This document shows positions 35,678 to 44,422 of a DNA stretch of 64,000 bases, piece by piece. Position 1 is the stretch's first letter; each line of letters begins with the position of its first letter. A model generated the notes under the pieces. The model saw only the letters and a program-made list of their open reading frames with translations, had not been told where the DNA came from and did not search any database. The stretch is from NCBI RefSeq assembly GCF_013369385.1, contig NZ_SZTO01000005.1, positions 1 to 64,000 of the forward strand. The letters are read 5' to 3'. A program made the translations under genes and the position numbers. This DNA is from Vibrio sp. 05-20-BW147 (lineage in GTDB: Bacteria > Pseudomonadota > Gammaproteobacteria > Enterobacterales > Vibrionaceae).

Positions 35678-36346
35678 TCAACCTTGACTGTTCACTTGGG
35701 CTTGAGCTGCGCGCGTATCAAGGTTATCGCGATCACGATGTTCCATTTCGCTCAGCCATGATTTGGCCTGTGGTAAATCCTCAGCTCGTAGTGCCGCTTG
35801 AATGGCATAGCGATAGACCCACGAGGTGGCGGCAAAGGACTGCGCTTGAAAATCCGGTTCTGCTAACAACTCTAAATAGAGCTCATAGCCGCGCTCGAAA
35901 TGATTGAACATATCGGGTAGAGAGGTAAACGTGGCGGCAGCCATCGCACGGGCAAGGTAGCCCTCTGGCAACCCTTGAATGCGCTGCTGTTCACTGAGTG
36001 ATGCTGGCAAGGTGTTTAGCATACCAATCCCTTTAGAGATGGTTGCCAATCCCTCTTCCGTAAACTTCATTTTGTTCCATGGTAAGAAGGCATCACGGCC
36101 TTGCAGTGTTTGTGTGCTACCGAGATACACCAATGACAAGGGTTTCGCCCCTTCTCGCGCAATTAAGGCATTCAACTGGTCGTAGACACTATCAGCAAGC
36201 CCACTTTCCCCATCTGCAGCCAAGTTGTACTGGTTAATCAGGCTTTGATCAGGATTGGCTAACACAGCAGGCGATATTAGCGATGTTAAAAGCGCAGTAG
36301 AAAGTAGCAAACGGGTCACCAACGTTTTCTTATTCATAAGCATCAT
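35678..36346 (-). CDS. Exported helical protein of unknown function
   Basis: 222 residues with a signal peptide (cleavage near AVLANPDQ). The mature part is all helix, with alternating leucines and short TPR-like segments (YELYLELLAEPDFQAQSF, AALRAEDLPQAKSWLSEMEHRD). The start at 36346 is the first of three nearby ATGs, eight bases after an AGGA. It begins the exporter operon, ten bases before the ATPase gene. It may be the periplasmic adaptor; I do not recognise a family. Confidence 0.7.
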   Translation of the reverse strand: MMLMNKKTLVTRLLLSTALLTSLISPAVLANPDQSLINQYNLAADGESGLADSVYDQLNALIAREGAKPLSLVYLGSTQTLQGRDAFLPWNKMKFTEEGLATISKGIGMLNTLPASLSEQQRIQGLPEGYLARAMAAATFTSLPDMFNHFERGYELYLELLAEPDFQAQSFAATSWVYRYAIQAALRAEDLPQAKSWLSEMEHRDRDNLDTRAAQAQVNSQG

Positions 36347-36513
36347 CAGGGTATCCTTTTCTTTGATTGACGATGACAGAATAAATGCACTAAAACCCCT
36401 ATGCAGGGGTTTGCGACCAACGGAAAAATAACGGGATAAAGGGTCGATATTGGAGACAAACGGATTAAGCGCACAATGAAGTGCGCGTTAGCTTGAAAGA
36501 AGGGGCAGATGCG

Positions 36514-36731
36514 CTAGGGGCGCGCTCGGAACTCGGCTTGTTGTACTTTCTCTAACAATGCTTCAATCAGCAAGGTTAACGCTTTTGGCTGACTGGCCGT
36601 CAATTTGGCTACAAAGCTTCACCATCGCTTGGCCTTGCGCTTTACTACTGAATCTCACCGTATTACCACAGGTGAGAAAAATGGCCACATGGCTGGCAAG
36701 TAAAGTGACGAGCCCACAAATCAGCGCATAA
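36514..36731 (-). pseudogene. Possible frameshifted remnant of a small membrane-protein gene
   Basis: One minus-strand frame starting around 36731 reads a plausible hydrophobic segment (LICGLVTLLASHVAIFLTCG) followed by VRFSSKAQGQAMVKL and stops after ADLNVS-type residues. A second frame overlapping its end reads LTASQPKALTLLIEALLEKV and stops at 36514. Joined across one frameshift near 36612 they would give about 65 residues. No ATG is available at the beginning. It may equally be chance; no family recognised. Confidence 0.3.
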
Positions 36732-36733
36732 AA

Positions 36734-36760
36734 AAAACCGAGCTACTTGAGCTCGGTTTT
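36734..36760 (-). terminator. Terminator of yebC
   Basis: Perfect 11-bp stem AAAACCGAGCT / AGCTCGGTTTT with a five-base loop, beginning six bases after the yebC stop and followed by a T-tract on the minus strand. Confidence 0.9.
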
Positions 36761-36766
36761 TACATC

Positions 36767-37483
36767 TTACATTTCAGCGTTGTGGTAAACCTGCTGAACA
36801 TCATCACAGTCATCCAGCATGTCTAGGAACTTCTGGAATTTTTCTGCGTCTTCTTCCGGCACAGGGCTGTAGTTCTGTGGAACGAAAGTGATCTCTTCAA
36901 CATCGATAACCAAATCTGGGAACTCGGTGTTTAGCGCCGTTTTCACTTTGAAGAACTCAGTGTTTGGCGCGTAGATAGTGATCACACCATCTTCAAGCTC
37001 GATGTCAGTCACATCGCAATCCGCCATCATCAGCGCTTCTAGGAATGACTCTTCGTCGTCACCTTTGAACTGGAATACCGCTTGGTGATCGAACATGTGT
37101 GCAACCACACCAGGAGTACCGATTTTTGCACCTGTCTTCACAAAGCACTGACGAACGTCTTGGAAAGTACGGTTGCCATTGTCTGTTAGACAGTCAACGA
37201 TCACGCTAATGCCACCTGGGCCAAAACCTTCGTAGCGAGCTGGTTGGTAATCTTCACCGCCACCGCCACTTGCTTTGTCGAGTGCTTTATCAATAACGTG
37301 TGATGGAACCTGATCTTTTTTCGCTTTCGTGATCAGGTGACGCAGTGACAAGTTCATGTCTGGGTCAATACCACCGTTTTTCGCACACACGTAAATTTCT
37401 TTACCGTATTTGGAATAAACTTTAATTTTTGCGCCTGCAGTTTTCGCCATAGAGGCTTTGCGCACTTCAAAACTTCTTCCCAT
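36767..37483 (-). CDS. yebC: YebC/PmpR-family protein
   Basis: 238 residues, the standard family length. Family motifs: [38 protein letters not shown] and [18 protein letters not shown], with an acidic C terminus ([26 protein letters not shown]). YebC proteins bind DNA as transcription regulators or, in some cases, act at stalled ribosomes. Vibrio often has a second yebC near the chromosome II origin, and this copy fits that place. Single gene with its own terminator. Confidence 0.95.
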   Translation of the reverse strand: MGRSFEVRKASMAKTAGAKIKVYSKYGKEIYVCAKNGGIDPDMNLSLRHLITKAKKDQVPSHVIDKALDKASGGGGEDYQPARYEGFGPGGISVIVDCLTDNGNRTFQDVRQCFVKTGAKIGTPGVVAHMFDHQAVFQFKGDDEESFLEALMMADCDVTDIELEDGVITIYAPNTEFFKVKTALNTEFPDLVIDVEEITFVPQNYSPVPEEDAEKFQKFLDMLDDCDDVQQVYHNAEM

Positions 37484-37613
37484 CGGGATGTCTCTCTACA
37501 TTTACATTTTTAACGCGAAGGATTTTAGCAAAAAGCGAAACCAATTCAATTTTCGCTCAGCTGAGGAATGGGGCACCGGTCACTTAAATAAAGGAAACAG
37601 GGCACAAATCGAG

Positions 37614-37823
37614 CTATGCCACTCCCATCACTCGTTTATATTTTTCGATCGATTGCTCAAAAGTCGCTTTTTCGCTGGGATCGGTTAACTTCTCGGCCTG
37701 TTTGATGATCGCTTCAGGGCCACATTTCGCTTCTTTCAATTGCCAGACTAAAAAGGAAGCTTGCTTATCCAGCTCAATTCGATTTTTTTCATCCGCAGGT
37801 AACAGTGAAAGATTAAACGACAT
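37614..37823 (-). CDS. Small DUF3283-like protein
   Basis: 69 residues from the ATG at 37823, five bases after GAGGAT; the frame runs up to 37904 but that part lacks a ribosome site. It is soluble and helical, with MSFNLSLLPADEKNRIELDK, ASFLVWQLKEAKCGPEAIIKQ and PSEKATFEQSIEKYKRVMG. It resembles the small Vibrio family DUF3283 of unknown function, from recognition only. Confidence 0.65.
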   Translation of the reverse strand: MSFNLSLLPADEKNRIELDKQASFLVWQLKEAKCGPEAIIKQAEKLTDPSEKATFEQSIEKYKRVMGVA

Positions 37824-38054
37824 GCATATCCTCGAACAATGTGTACTAAATTGATGTACTAAAACATGACCACCTTGGCTGACCAATTGATTGGCACACG
37901 TCACGATAACGCGTTATCCAAGGCTATTTGAGTATAGCGGCGCAATATAGCATAAAAAGCCGCATTGGAAGAATAGAAATTTCACACCTCAAACGCGGGT
38001 AACCAACGCTGACGTATGTCTAAGAGCCAATAGCGAAGCCGCACGCGAGCGTCA

Positions 38055-39983
38055 TCATGGCGTTTGCTGGTTTGAGGGCGATTCATCTCCAAATGAGAGA
38101 TAGCGGTTAACCACTTCTATCATTCGCTGTTGCGTGACGGGCTTGGCGATGAAGTCTGTCATGCCGACATCAAAACAGCGCTGTTTGTCTTCCACAACCA
38201 CATTCGCTGTTAGAGCGATGATCGGCACCACGCGGCTCCATGAATCCTTGGCTCTGAGCAGTTTGGTGGTTTCAAAACCATCCAGCACTGGCATCTGGCA
38301 ATCCATGAAGATCAAACAATATTCTCGCTCGGCGCACAGCTCGAGAGCTTTCAGGCCGTCTTCCGCGATATCCACCACCAAACCGATTTTCTCTAACATC
38401 AACCTCGCTACTTTTTGGTTGATAAAGGTATCTTCCACCAGCAACACTCGTGGGCGATTTTTCGGTTCTTTTCTCTCTAACGACAAACGTTCCTGCGATT
38501 GAGGAGCAAGATCTTGAAAGTGCAGTACGTTACCTGGGGGCTGTTTGGTGAACACCCCTTCGCCATCAATGCATGGCACGGTAAATTCAAAGCAACTGCC
38601 TAAACCCACCTCACTTTTGAGCGACAGGTTGCCCCCCATCAAATCCACCAAACGCAGTGAAATAGCGAGCCCTAAACCGGTGCCACCGTATTTGCGGGTG
38701 GTGCTGTCATCAGCTTGTTGAAAGCGTTCAAAAACGAGCTCTTGTTTCTCTTTAGCGATACCAATACCCGAGTCAAAAATTTGAAAACGAATGTGCGTGT
38801 TCTGCTCCGCATCCGTCAATTTAGACACCACCAACTTAACATAGCCACGCTCGGTAAATTTGACCGCATTGCCCAGTAAGTTGTTGAGCACTTGCTTAAG
38901 ATGTTTGCTATCCCCAGCCATTGAATGTGGCACCGCGTCTTCTAACTCCACCACAAATTGCAGATTTTTTGCATGGGCTTTCAAGCTGTAGATTGCACAC
39001 ATTTGTTCGACTAAGTCGCTTAAACAGAAAGGCTCTTGTTGAATGGTCATTCTGCCCGCTTCAATTTTCGAGAAATCGAGAATGTCGTTGATGATATCGA
39101 GCAACGATTCTGAGGAGTGGTTGATCATCTCAACATACTGCTGCTGCTCTTGTGACAGCGCCATCTCTTTGAGCAGTGAAGCGACCCCGATAATTCCGTT
39201 CATTGGCGTGCGAATTTCGTGACTCATGGTCGCCAAAAACTCACTTTTCTTCACGTTTGCAACTTCGGCTTGCTCTTTGGCAAGACGAAGATCAGCGTAA
39301 TTCTGACGCAGCCGTTCAATACTGGCGTTGTATTTTTTCTCCAACAGCGAAATTTCATCATCAAACGCGCGGGTCGGAAGCCTTAACCGGCTGGGGGTTT
39401 CACCATCTTTAAAATCACTCACCGCTCTTGAAAGTAGAGAAACGGGCTTCACGATAAGATGGATCGCGATGTAAATCACTCCGACCATCAAGAGGAACGT
39501 TTTAATCGACTCTCCCAATAACAACAGTCCAAACTTGCGCCACAGACCGAGGTACACTGCCTCTAAGTCGGAACGTACAATCAAGTTGGCCAACAAGTAG
39601 TTTTTACCGCTCAGTTGATATTCCATCGGCCAGCGCTGCTCAATAACGTTGTGTGCGTTATCAGATAGTTCGCTGATTTGCACAATGGTTTCACTGTCAC
39701 TGGTGATCTCCACGGCATCCACAAACGGCAAAGTCATCATACCCTGTACTTGAGATTCAAGATGCTGACGATCTTCCACCCACAAGCTTTCTGTTAGACT
39801 GTGCAGATAACTTTGCTCCACCCAACTCAAATCCGCCTGTCGCTTTTTGAGCTCAAGCTTATAGTCCCAATAAACGTTGAACGCTGTACTGACTAAGGTA
39901 AAAACCAAACTCAACAGAATTACAGCAATCATCAGCTGTTTATCGATGCCCATCTGACGTCTGCTGTTCATATTTTTACTCAT
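38055..39983 (-). CDS. Hybrid sensor histidine kinase with C-terminal receiver
   Basis: 642 residues. TM1 near residues 15-38, a periplasmic domain to about 160 and TM2 near 162-185; a HAMP-like linker and coiled coil follow. The kinase core has FLATMSHEIRTPMNGIIGV with the phosphoacceptor His, then NLLGNAVKFTERGYV, DSGIGI and GTGLGLAISLRLV. The receiver domain ends the protein, with phospho-acceptor Asp in LIFMDCQMPVLDG. No histidine phosphotransfer domain, so it needs a separate HPt. It is 74 bases from a divergent periplasmic solute-binding protein that could be its sensor partner. Confidence 0.92.
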   Translation of the reverse strand: MSKNMNSRRQMGIDKQLMIAVILLSLVFTLVSTAFNVYWDYKLELKKRQADLSWVEQSYLHSLTESLWVEDRQHLESQVQGMMTLPFVDAVEITSDSETIVQISELSDNAHNVIEQRWPMEYQLSGKNYLLANLIVRSDLEAVYLGLWRKFGLLLLGESIKTFLLMVGVIYIAIHLIVKPVSLLSRAVSDFKDGETPSRLRLPTRAFDDEISLLEKKYNASIERLRQNYADLRLAKEQAEVANVKKSEFLATMSHEIRTPMNGIIGVASLLKEMALSQEQQQYVEMINHSSESLLDIINDILDFSKIEAGRMTIQQEPFCLSDLVEQMCAIYSLKAHAKNLQFVVELEDAVPHSMAGDSKHLKQVLNNLLGNAVKFTERGYVKLVVSKLTDAEQNTHIRFQIFDSGIGIAKEKQELVFERFQQADDSTTRKYGGTGLGLAISLRLVDLMGGNLSLKSEVGLGSCFEFTVPCIDGEGVFTKQPPGNVLHFQDLAPQSQERLSLERKEPKNRPRVLLVEDTFINQKVARLMLEKIGLVVDIAEDGLKALELCAEREYCLIFMDCQMPVLDGFETTKLLRAKDSWSRVVPIIALTANVVVEDKQRCFDVGMTDFIAKPVTQQRMIEVVNRYLSFGDESPSNQQTP

Positions 39984-40057
39984 ATGAAACTAGCGCCTTA
40001 CTTAACATGTTCTAGTATAAATATAGTCCTGACTGCTCATTAGTAAACGGAGGGCAT

Positions 40058-40816
40058 ATGAAAGTATTCAAATGGACGTACCTTTCTCTCTGCGCTTGGT
40101 CACTTGCGCCATCGGCCTACAGTGACGAAGTGAACTACTACGTCATTGCGAATCAGGCGCGGCCTTTTCAAATAGAGATCGAAGGGCAGCATCAAGAAGG
40201 CATTGTGACCGATATTGTGAAATCCATTTTTGCCCAAAGCGAACACACGGTGAACTATCACACCTATCCTTTCAATCGCATGATTTCGATTTTAGATGCC
40301 GGAGGCGAACAAAACTGGCTCACCTACGGCAGCCCGAGTTGGGGCAAGGCACAATCAGAGAATCTTTCCGAAGAACCTATTTACACTGTAAAACACACTT
40401 TGGTCACCAGCAGCCAAAAGCCGTTTTCATTTCAAGGCATTGAAGATTTAAAAAGCAAGGGCTTGGTGTTGTTGATGGGGTTTGACTATCCTCAACTCAC
40501 TCCCTATATCGAGCAGGGCTACCTTGAAGAAATTCGTGTGAAAGATTATCAAGCGGCATTTCGAGTTGTCAGCCGAACCCCGGGAGAAATCGCCTTTGTG
40601 GAGATGACTTCGCGGGTGAACTACAACATCAGACAACTGCGCCTCAACCCCACGCACTATTCACTGCAGCCGTTTGAACAGGTGATACCAGATTATGATA
40701 TCTACCTCGCTTTCTCACCGAACATGGATCCACAACTGCAAGCTTTCATCAACCGTCGCTTGAAAGAGATCAAGCAAAGTGGTGAGCTCCAAACGATCAT
40801 CGACAAGTACATTTAA
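40058..40816 (+). CDS. Periplasmic solute-binding protein (SBP family 3-like)
   Basis: 252 residues with signal peptide (cleavage near SAYSDE). The fold is that of family 3 amino-acid-type binding proteins (DIVKSIFAQSEHTVNYHTYPFNRMISIL, then IDKYI at the C terminus), but no ABC permease or ATPase gene is nearby. It is divergent from the hybrid kinase, so a signalling role is plausible. The parS2 site at 40380-40392 lies inside it and encodes residues of YTVKH near position 110. Confidence 0.75.
   Translation: MKVFKWTYLSLCAWSLAPSAYSDEVNYYVIANQARPFQIEIEGQHQEGIVTDIVKSIFAQSEHTVNYHTYPFNRMISILDAGGEQNWLTYGSPSWGKAQSENLSEEPIYTVKHTLVTSSQKPFSFQGIEDLKSKGLVLLMGFDYPQLTPYIEQGYLEEIRVKDYQAAFRVVSRTPGEIAFVEMTSRVNYNIRQLRLNPTHYSLQPFEQVIPDYDIYLAFSPNMDPQLQAFINRRLKEIKQSGELQTIIDKYI
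40380..40392. other. parS2: parS2 centromere site (3 of 6), inside a coding sequence
   Basis: TTTACACTGTAAA, perfect consensus, within the solute-binding-protein gene. About 8 kb from parA2 on the other side of ori2. Confidence 0.85.
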
Positions 40817-40860
40817 GGGCCTAACGGCCCTTTTGCTTCACTTATCCGCTTTTATGCACG

Positions 40861-41916
40861 CTAAGGTTTAACGAAGTTTTGATCAAACATGTGCCCCAAC
40901 TTATTGGCTTTGGTTTTCAAGTAGTGATGATTATGCGGGTTATTCCCTTCTTGCAACGGCACGCGTTGCCTTACCTCAATATTGGCCATCTTCAGCGCAT
41001 TCACCTTGCGAGGATTGTTGGTCATCAGCCTGACACTCTCTATGCCCAAATAACTCAAGATGCCTCGGCAGAAAGTGTAATCTCGCATGTCAGCGCCAAA
41101 ACCTAACTGCTCGTTCGCTTCCACCGTATCGGCCCCTTCATCTTGCAGATGATACGCTCGGATTTTGTTGATCAAACCAATACCTCGTCCTTCTTGGCGG
41201 AGATAAAGTAAAACCCCACACCCTTCGGCAACGATATTTTCTAGCGCTCGTGCTAGCTGAAATCCACAGTCACAGCGAGCACTAAACAAGGCATCCCCCG
41301 TCAAGCACTCTGAATGAAGCCGGATCAATGGGGAAGGATCACGACGAATGTCACCATAAACCAGCGCCAGATGCTCTTTGCCCGTGGCGTTTTCGATAAA
41401 ACCGTACATTTGAAATGTTCCCCATTGGGTGGGCAGCTTGGCACTGTCGATAAACTGCACCAAATTATATGGTGAGGTTTGCCGTAGCTCATCGCGCACC
41501 GTCATGAGAATTTGCCCTAAATGGTTGTGCCCTTTTCCATCCCCGCCATCGCCCCAAAAAGCGTCTTTGTGGGAATGTTCGAGCAAATCCATTTCTCCGG
41601 TGGCAAGCAACTGATGAGCAAGTGGAGGATTTTGAAAGAACTTTTCGCGCACAATAAATTTCATCACTTCCACGCGAATATCAAGCCAATCGTGTCGCTG
41701 ACACGCTTCATGCACACGAGACAAGGCAAAGGCATCGGCGGCGCACTCCGCGTTTTTAAGCTGCAACTGCAAGGCGGGATCTTCAAACTTCTGTGCTTGG
41801 TAATAGTGCTCGCTGCTGAGCCACACCTCACCGGACACAGTAATCGAGCACGGAAAGAAATTGGCGAGGAAGCCATGATCATCATCTGGCTCATAGAAAT
41901 AAATCGGTTTGTCCAT
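40861..41916 (-). CDS. ribA: NADAR-domain / GTP cyclohydrolase II fusion (RibA)
   Basis: 351 residues from the ATG at 41916, with AGGAG seven bases upstream. Residues 1-150 are a NADAR/YbiA (COG3236) domain ([36 protein letters not shown]), which hydrolyses the N-glycosidic bond of early riboflavin intermediates. Residues about 155-351 are GTP cyclohydrolase [15 protein letters not shown] zinc site, [17 protein letters not shown] and [17 protein letters not shown]. The enzyme thus makes the first committed intermediate of riboflavin synthesis and can also destroy overflow product. As I recall, this fusion was studied in Vibrio vulnificus as VVA0006. Single gene. Confidence 0.94.
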   Translation of the reverse strand: MDKPIYFYEPDDDHGFLANFFPCSITVSGEVWLSSEHYYQAQKFEDPALQLQLKNAECAADAFALSRVHEACQRHDWLDIRVEVMKFIVREKFFQNPPLAHQLLATGEMDLLEHSHKDAFWGDGGDGKGHNHLGQILMTVRDELRQTSPYNLVQFIDSAKLPTQWGTFQMYGFIENATGKEHLALVYGDIRRDPSPLIRLHSECLTGDALFSARCDCGFQLARALENIVAEGCGVLLYLRQEGRGIGLINKIRAYHLQDEGADTVEANEQLGFGADMRDYTFCRGILSYLGIESVRLMTNNPRKVNALKMANIEVRQRVPLQEGNNPHNHHYLKTKANKLGHMFDQNFVKP

Positions 41917-42045
41917 GGTGTTACTCCTGACGTCACTACACAAACAATAAGAAATAAAATGCATATCTTATTGATATAGTGTTTAGTAACGCGCAGAAGG
42001 ATTGTCAAACCAAACAAGGGTTCTTCTGGTGCTGAAAAACACAAA

Positions 42046-42064
42046 GGGTAGCGTAGCGCTACCC
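42046..42064 (-). terminator. Terminator of the gene at 42098-42295
   Basis: Perfect 8-bp stem GGGTAGCG / CGCTACCC with loop TAG, 34 bases beyond the minus-strand stop; T-rich sequence follows on that strand. Confidence 0.8.
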
Positions 42065-42097
42065 TCAAGTTTTATAAAATCATATCGTTAGCAAAAC

Positions 42098-42295
42098 TTA
42101 ATGAAGCAATCCTAATTCCTTGGCTTCTTCAATGCTCAGACCACTTTCGCGGATCTCTCTTAGCGCTTCAATACGGCGTCTCGCTTCTGCTGATTTCACT
42201 TGCTTCTCTGGCCTAATGACAACTTCTTCTTCAGAAACTTCCCACTTGTGAGCCATATCTGCCATCTCGTCATGGTTGATTGAATTAATGGACAT
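42098..42295 (-). CDS. Small acidic-basic helical protein, unknown
   Basis: 65 residues, no signal or membrane segment. It begins MSINSINHDEMADMAHKWEV and ends with VKSAEARRRIEALREIRESGLSIEEAKELGLLH, a charged helix. The ARRRIE stretch recalls some small envelope-associated proteins of gamma-proteobacteria, but the match is too weak for a name. A GGAG-type site precedes the ATG. It has its own terminator. Confidence 0.55.
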   Translation of the reverse strand: MSINSINHDEMADMAHKWEVSEEEVVIRPEKQVKSAEARRRIEALREIRESGLSIEEAKELGLLH

Positions 42296-42641
42296 ATCTC
42301 CTCCGAACGCACCATGTTGTTGACACCCGATCTATAGCAAACCCGATTTCGTGAATTAAGTAAAACAGTGAGGATTTGTGACCTTTTCCACCCTTCTACT
42401 AACTAAATTATAAAACCATCACTAACTTTTTGCTTAATCGAAATCTTCAAAGTACATTCAGGCAATTCCCCCAACGAAAATGAACTGATCAAGCTCTCAT
42501 TTTCAGCCGATACTTTTTCTTCTCTGCGCCTATTCAACACCAATCTTTCGAGCCACTTCAACAAATTTCCACCGCAAGCTTTTTCAAATCAACACTAACT
42601 GTTAAATGATAATAATTATCATTATATCTGTAAGGTGTCTT
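42296..42641. other. Promoter region with Fur box
   Basis: 346 bases between the divergent small gene and the ATPase pair. Apart from the Fur box at 42605-42623 I see nothing identifiable; no gene. Confidence 0.5.
42605..42623. promoter_or_regulatory. Fur box
   Basis: AATGATAATAATTATCATT is a perfect 9-1-9 palindrome and a close match to the Fur consensus (GATAATGATAATCATTATC). It lies 19 bases before the start of the first ATPase gene, so iron repression of that operon is very likely. Confidence 0.9.
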
Positions 42642-43487
42642 ATGAGTGTTCATTCTCTCGCAAAAGCGTTTCATCCTGATCCTGTGCTGCAGGTGCGAAA
42701 CTTGTGTGTTGACTACATCACTGACAACGGCGATTTTAATGCCGTCAAATCGGTCAGTTTCGATATTGGCAAAGGTGAAATTTTTGGCTTGGCTGGTGAA
42801 TCTGGCTGCGGTAAAAGTACCATTGCTTTTGCCATCAATCGCTTACATAAACCGCCCGCATTTATTTCTGGTGGTGAGATTATCTTTGAAGATCGTAATC
42901 TCTTGTCACTTTCAGACCAAGCACTCGGCGCTCTTCGCTGGAGTGAGATTGCCATGGTATTCCAAAGTGCGATGAACTCACTCAACCCAGTGCTCACAAT
43001 TGAAGAACAGTTTGCCGATGTTTTACGCCATCATCGCGGCTTCTCCGACAGCCAAGCGAAAGATCGAGCAGAAAAACTATTGGATTTGGTCAACATTCCT
43101 CGCCATCGTTTGAGCGAATATCCTCACCAGTTCAGCGGCGGAATGCGTCAACGCCTAGTGATTGCGATAGCACTCTCACTTAACCCCAAACTCATTATCA
43201 TGGATGAACCAACAACAGCACTCGATGTTGTGGTGCAACGAGAAATCTTGCAGCAAATCTATCAACTGCGGGAAGAGTTTGGCTTCTCGGTCCTGTTCAT
43301 TACTCACGATTTGGCCCTCATGAGCCAGCTCTGCGATCGCATTGCCATTATGCGCCACGGAGAAATTGTTGAAGTGGACCTCTCCTATCAAGTTCGCAAT
43401 CACCCTAAACATCCCTATACCCAAAAACTCTGGGCTTCGTTCCCCAATATCCATGATGTCCACAAAACCGCAGAGCAAGGAGCCTAA
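42642..43487 (+). CDS. Opp/Dpp-type ABC ATPase, OppD-like
   Basis: 281 residues from the ATG at 42642, after AAGGTG; the frame to 42606 is within the Fur box and is not the start. Walker A AGESGCGKSTIAF, signature QFSGGMRQRLVIAIAL, Walker B LIIMDEPTTALD, switch His in VLFITHDLALM are intact. It ends with the oligopeptide-type tail NHPKHPYTQKLWASFP. The Fur box upstream points to iron-regulated import, perhaps of a siderophore or iron-peptide, but no permease or binding protein lies next to it. Confidence 0.88.
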   Translation: MSVHSLAKAFHPDPVLQVRNLCVDYITDNGDFNAVKSVSFDIGKGEIFGLAGESGCGKSTIAFAINRLHKPPAFISGGEIIFEDRNLLSLSDQALGALRWSEIAMVFQSAMNSLNPVLTIEEQFADVLRHHRGFSDSQAKDRAEKLLDLVNIPRHRLSEYPHQFSGGMRQRLVIAIALSLNPKLIIMDEPTTALDVVVQREILQQIYQLREEFGFSVLFITHDLALMSQLCDRIAIMRHGEIVEVDLSYQVRNHPKHPYTQKLWASFPNIHDVHKTAEQGA

Positions 43488-43489
43488 TC

Positions 43490-44422
43490 ATGAATGCACC
43501 AATCATTGAAGTGAAAAACGTGATCAAAGAGTTTACCGTTGGCGGTGGGTTTGCTCGCAGCGAACCTTTTAGAGCCCTGCAAGGCGTTAGCTTTAAGCTC
43601 TATTCAGGACGTACACTGGCGCTGGTGGGAGAATCTGGATGTGGAAAAAGCACCTGCGCTCGATTGATTACCAAGGTCTATCCACCCACCGATGGGCAGA
43701 TCCTATTCCATGGACGTGATATTGCAGAACTGCGTTCGCGTAAAGATGTACTCGCCTATCGGGGTAAAGTACAGATGGTGTTCCAAGATCCATTTGGCTC
43801 ACTCAACCCCACCCACACCATTGAGCATCACTTAACACGACCACTTAAGATTCATGCTCAAGTCCGCTCGGATAGTGAGATTCCAGCACGGCTAACTGAA
43901 CTGCTCAAACAAGTCGAGTTACCAGAAGAGACGCTGGCCAAGTTCCCTCATGAACTTAGCGGAGGTCAACGACAGCGCGTAAACTTAGCGAGAGCACTGG
44001 CGGTTGGCTCACAAATCATCTTAGCGGATGAACCCACATCCATGCTGGACGTGTCCATTCGTTTGGGGGTATTGAACCTTATGCAGCGGATGAAAAAAGA
44101 GCTGGGCATTGGTTTTCTCTACATCACCCACGACCTCGCCACCGCACACTACATCGCCGAAGAGACTGCGGTCATGTACAAAGGCCAGATTGTTGAATGG
44201 GGAGATACACAAGCGATTTTGCGAAACCCTCAGCATCCTTACACTAAGTTGTTGATATCGGCGGTGCCCGATCCAGATTTGCCGTTTGGCAATCTCGTTC
44301 AAAGTGAACCAAACTATTCAGTGGATGCGGATGCCATTCGTCAGCAAAGCAGTATCGTAGTAGACGAATGCGAGCAGATTGGCCCTAATCACTTTGTCAA
44401 ACTTTGGACTAAGGCGGCGTAA
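43490..44422 (+). CDS. Opp/Dpp-type ABC ATPase, OppF-like
   Basis: 310 residues, starting two bases after the OppD-like stop. Walker A ALVGESGCGKSTCARL, signature ELSGGQRQRVNLARAL, Walker B QIILADEPTSMLD and FLYITHDLATA are all present. It carries the C-terminal extension with an NPQHPYTKLLISAVPDP motif, typical of OppF/DppF. Together the two would form the heterodimeric motor of one importer, whose permeases are elsewhere. Confidence 0.9.
   Translation: MNAPIIEVKNVIKEFTVGGGFARSEPFRALQGVSFKLYSGRTLALVGESGCGKSTCARLITKVYPPTDGQILFHGRDIAELRSRKDVLAYRGKVQMVFQDPFGSLNPTHTIEHHLTRPLKIHAQVRSDSEIPARLTELLKQVELPEETLAKFPHELSGGQRQRVNLARALAVGSQIILADEPTSMLDVSIRLGVLNLMQRMKKELGIGFLYITHDLATAHYIAEETAVMYKGQIVEWGDTQAILRNPQHPYTKLLISAVPDPDLPFGNLVQSEPNYSVDADAIRQQSSIVVDECEQIGPNHFVKLWTKAA

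Larger units (their letters stand above)
36347..36766. other. Leader region of the exporter operon with a hairpin and coding remnant
   Basis: 420 bases. A perfect 8-bp hairpin AAACCCCT/AGGGGTTT with tetraloop ATGC is at 36393-36412, within the likely 5' leader of the exporter operon. Upstream of that, 36514-36731 has a broken minus-strand reading frame described separately. The yebC terminator is at 36734-36760. Confidence 0.4.
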
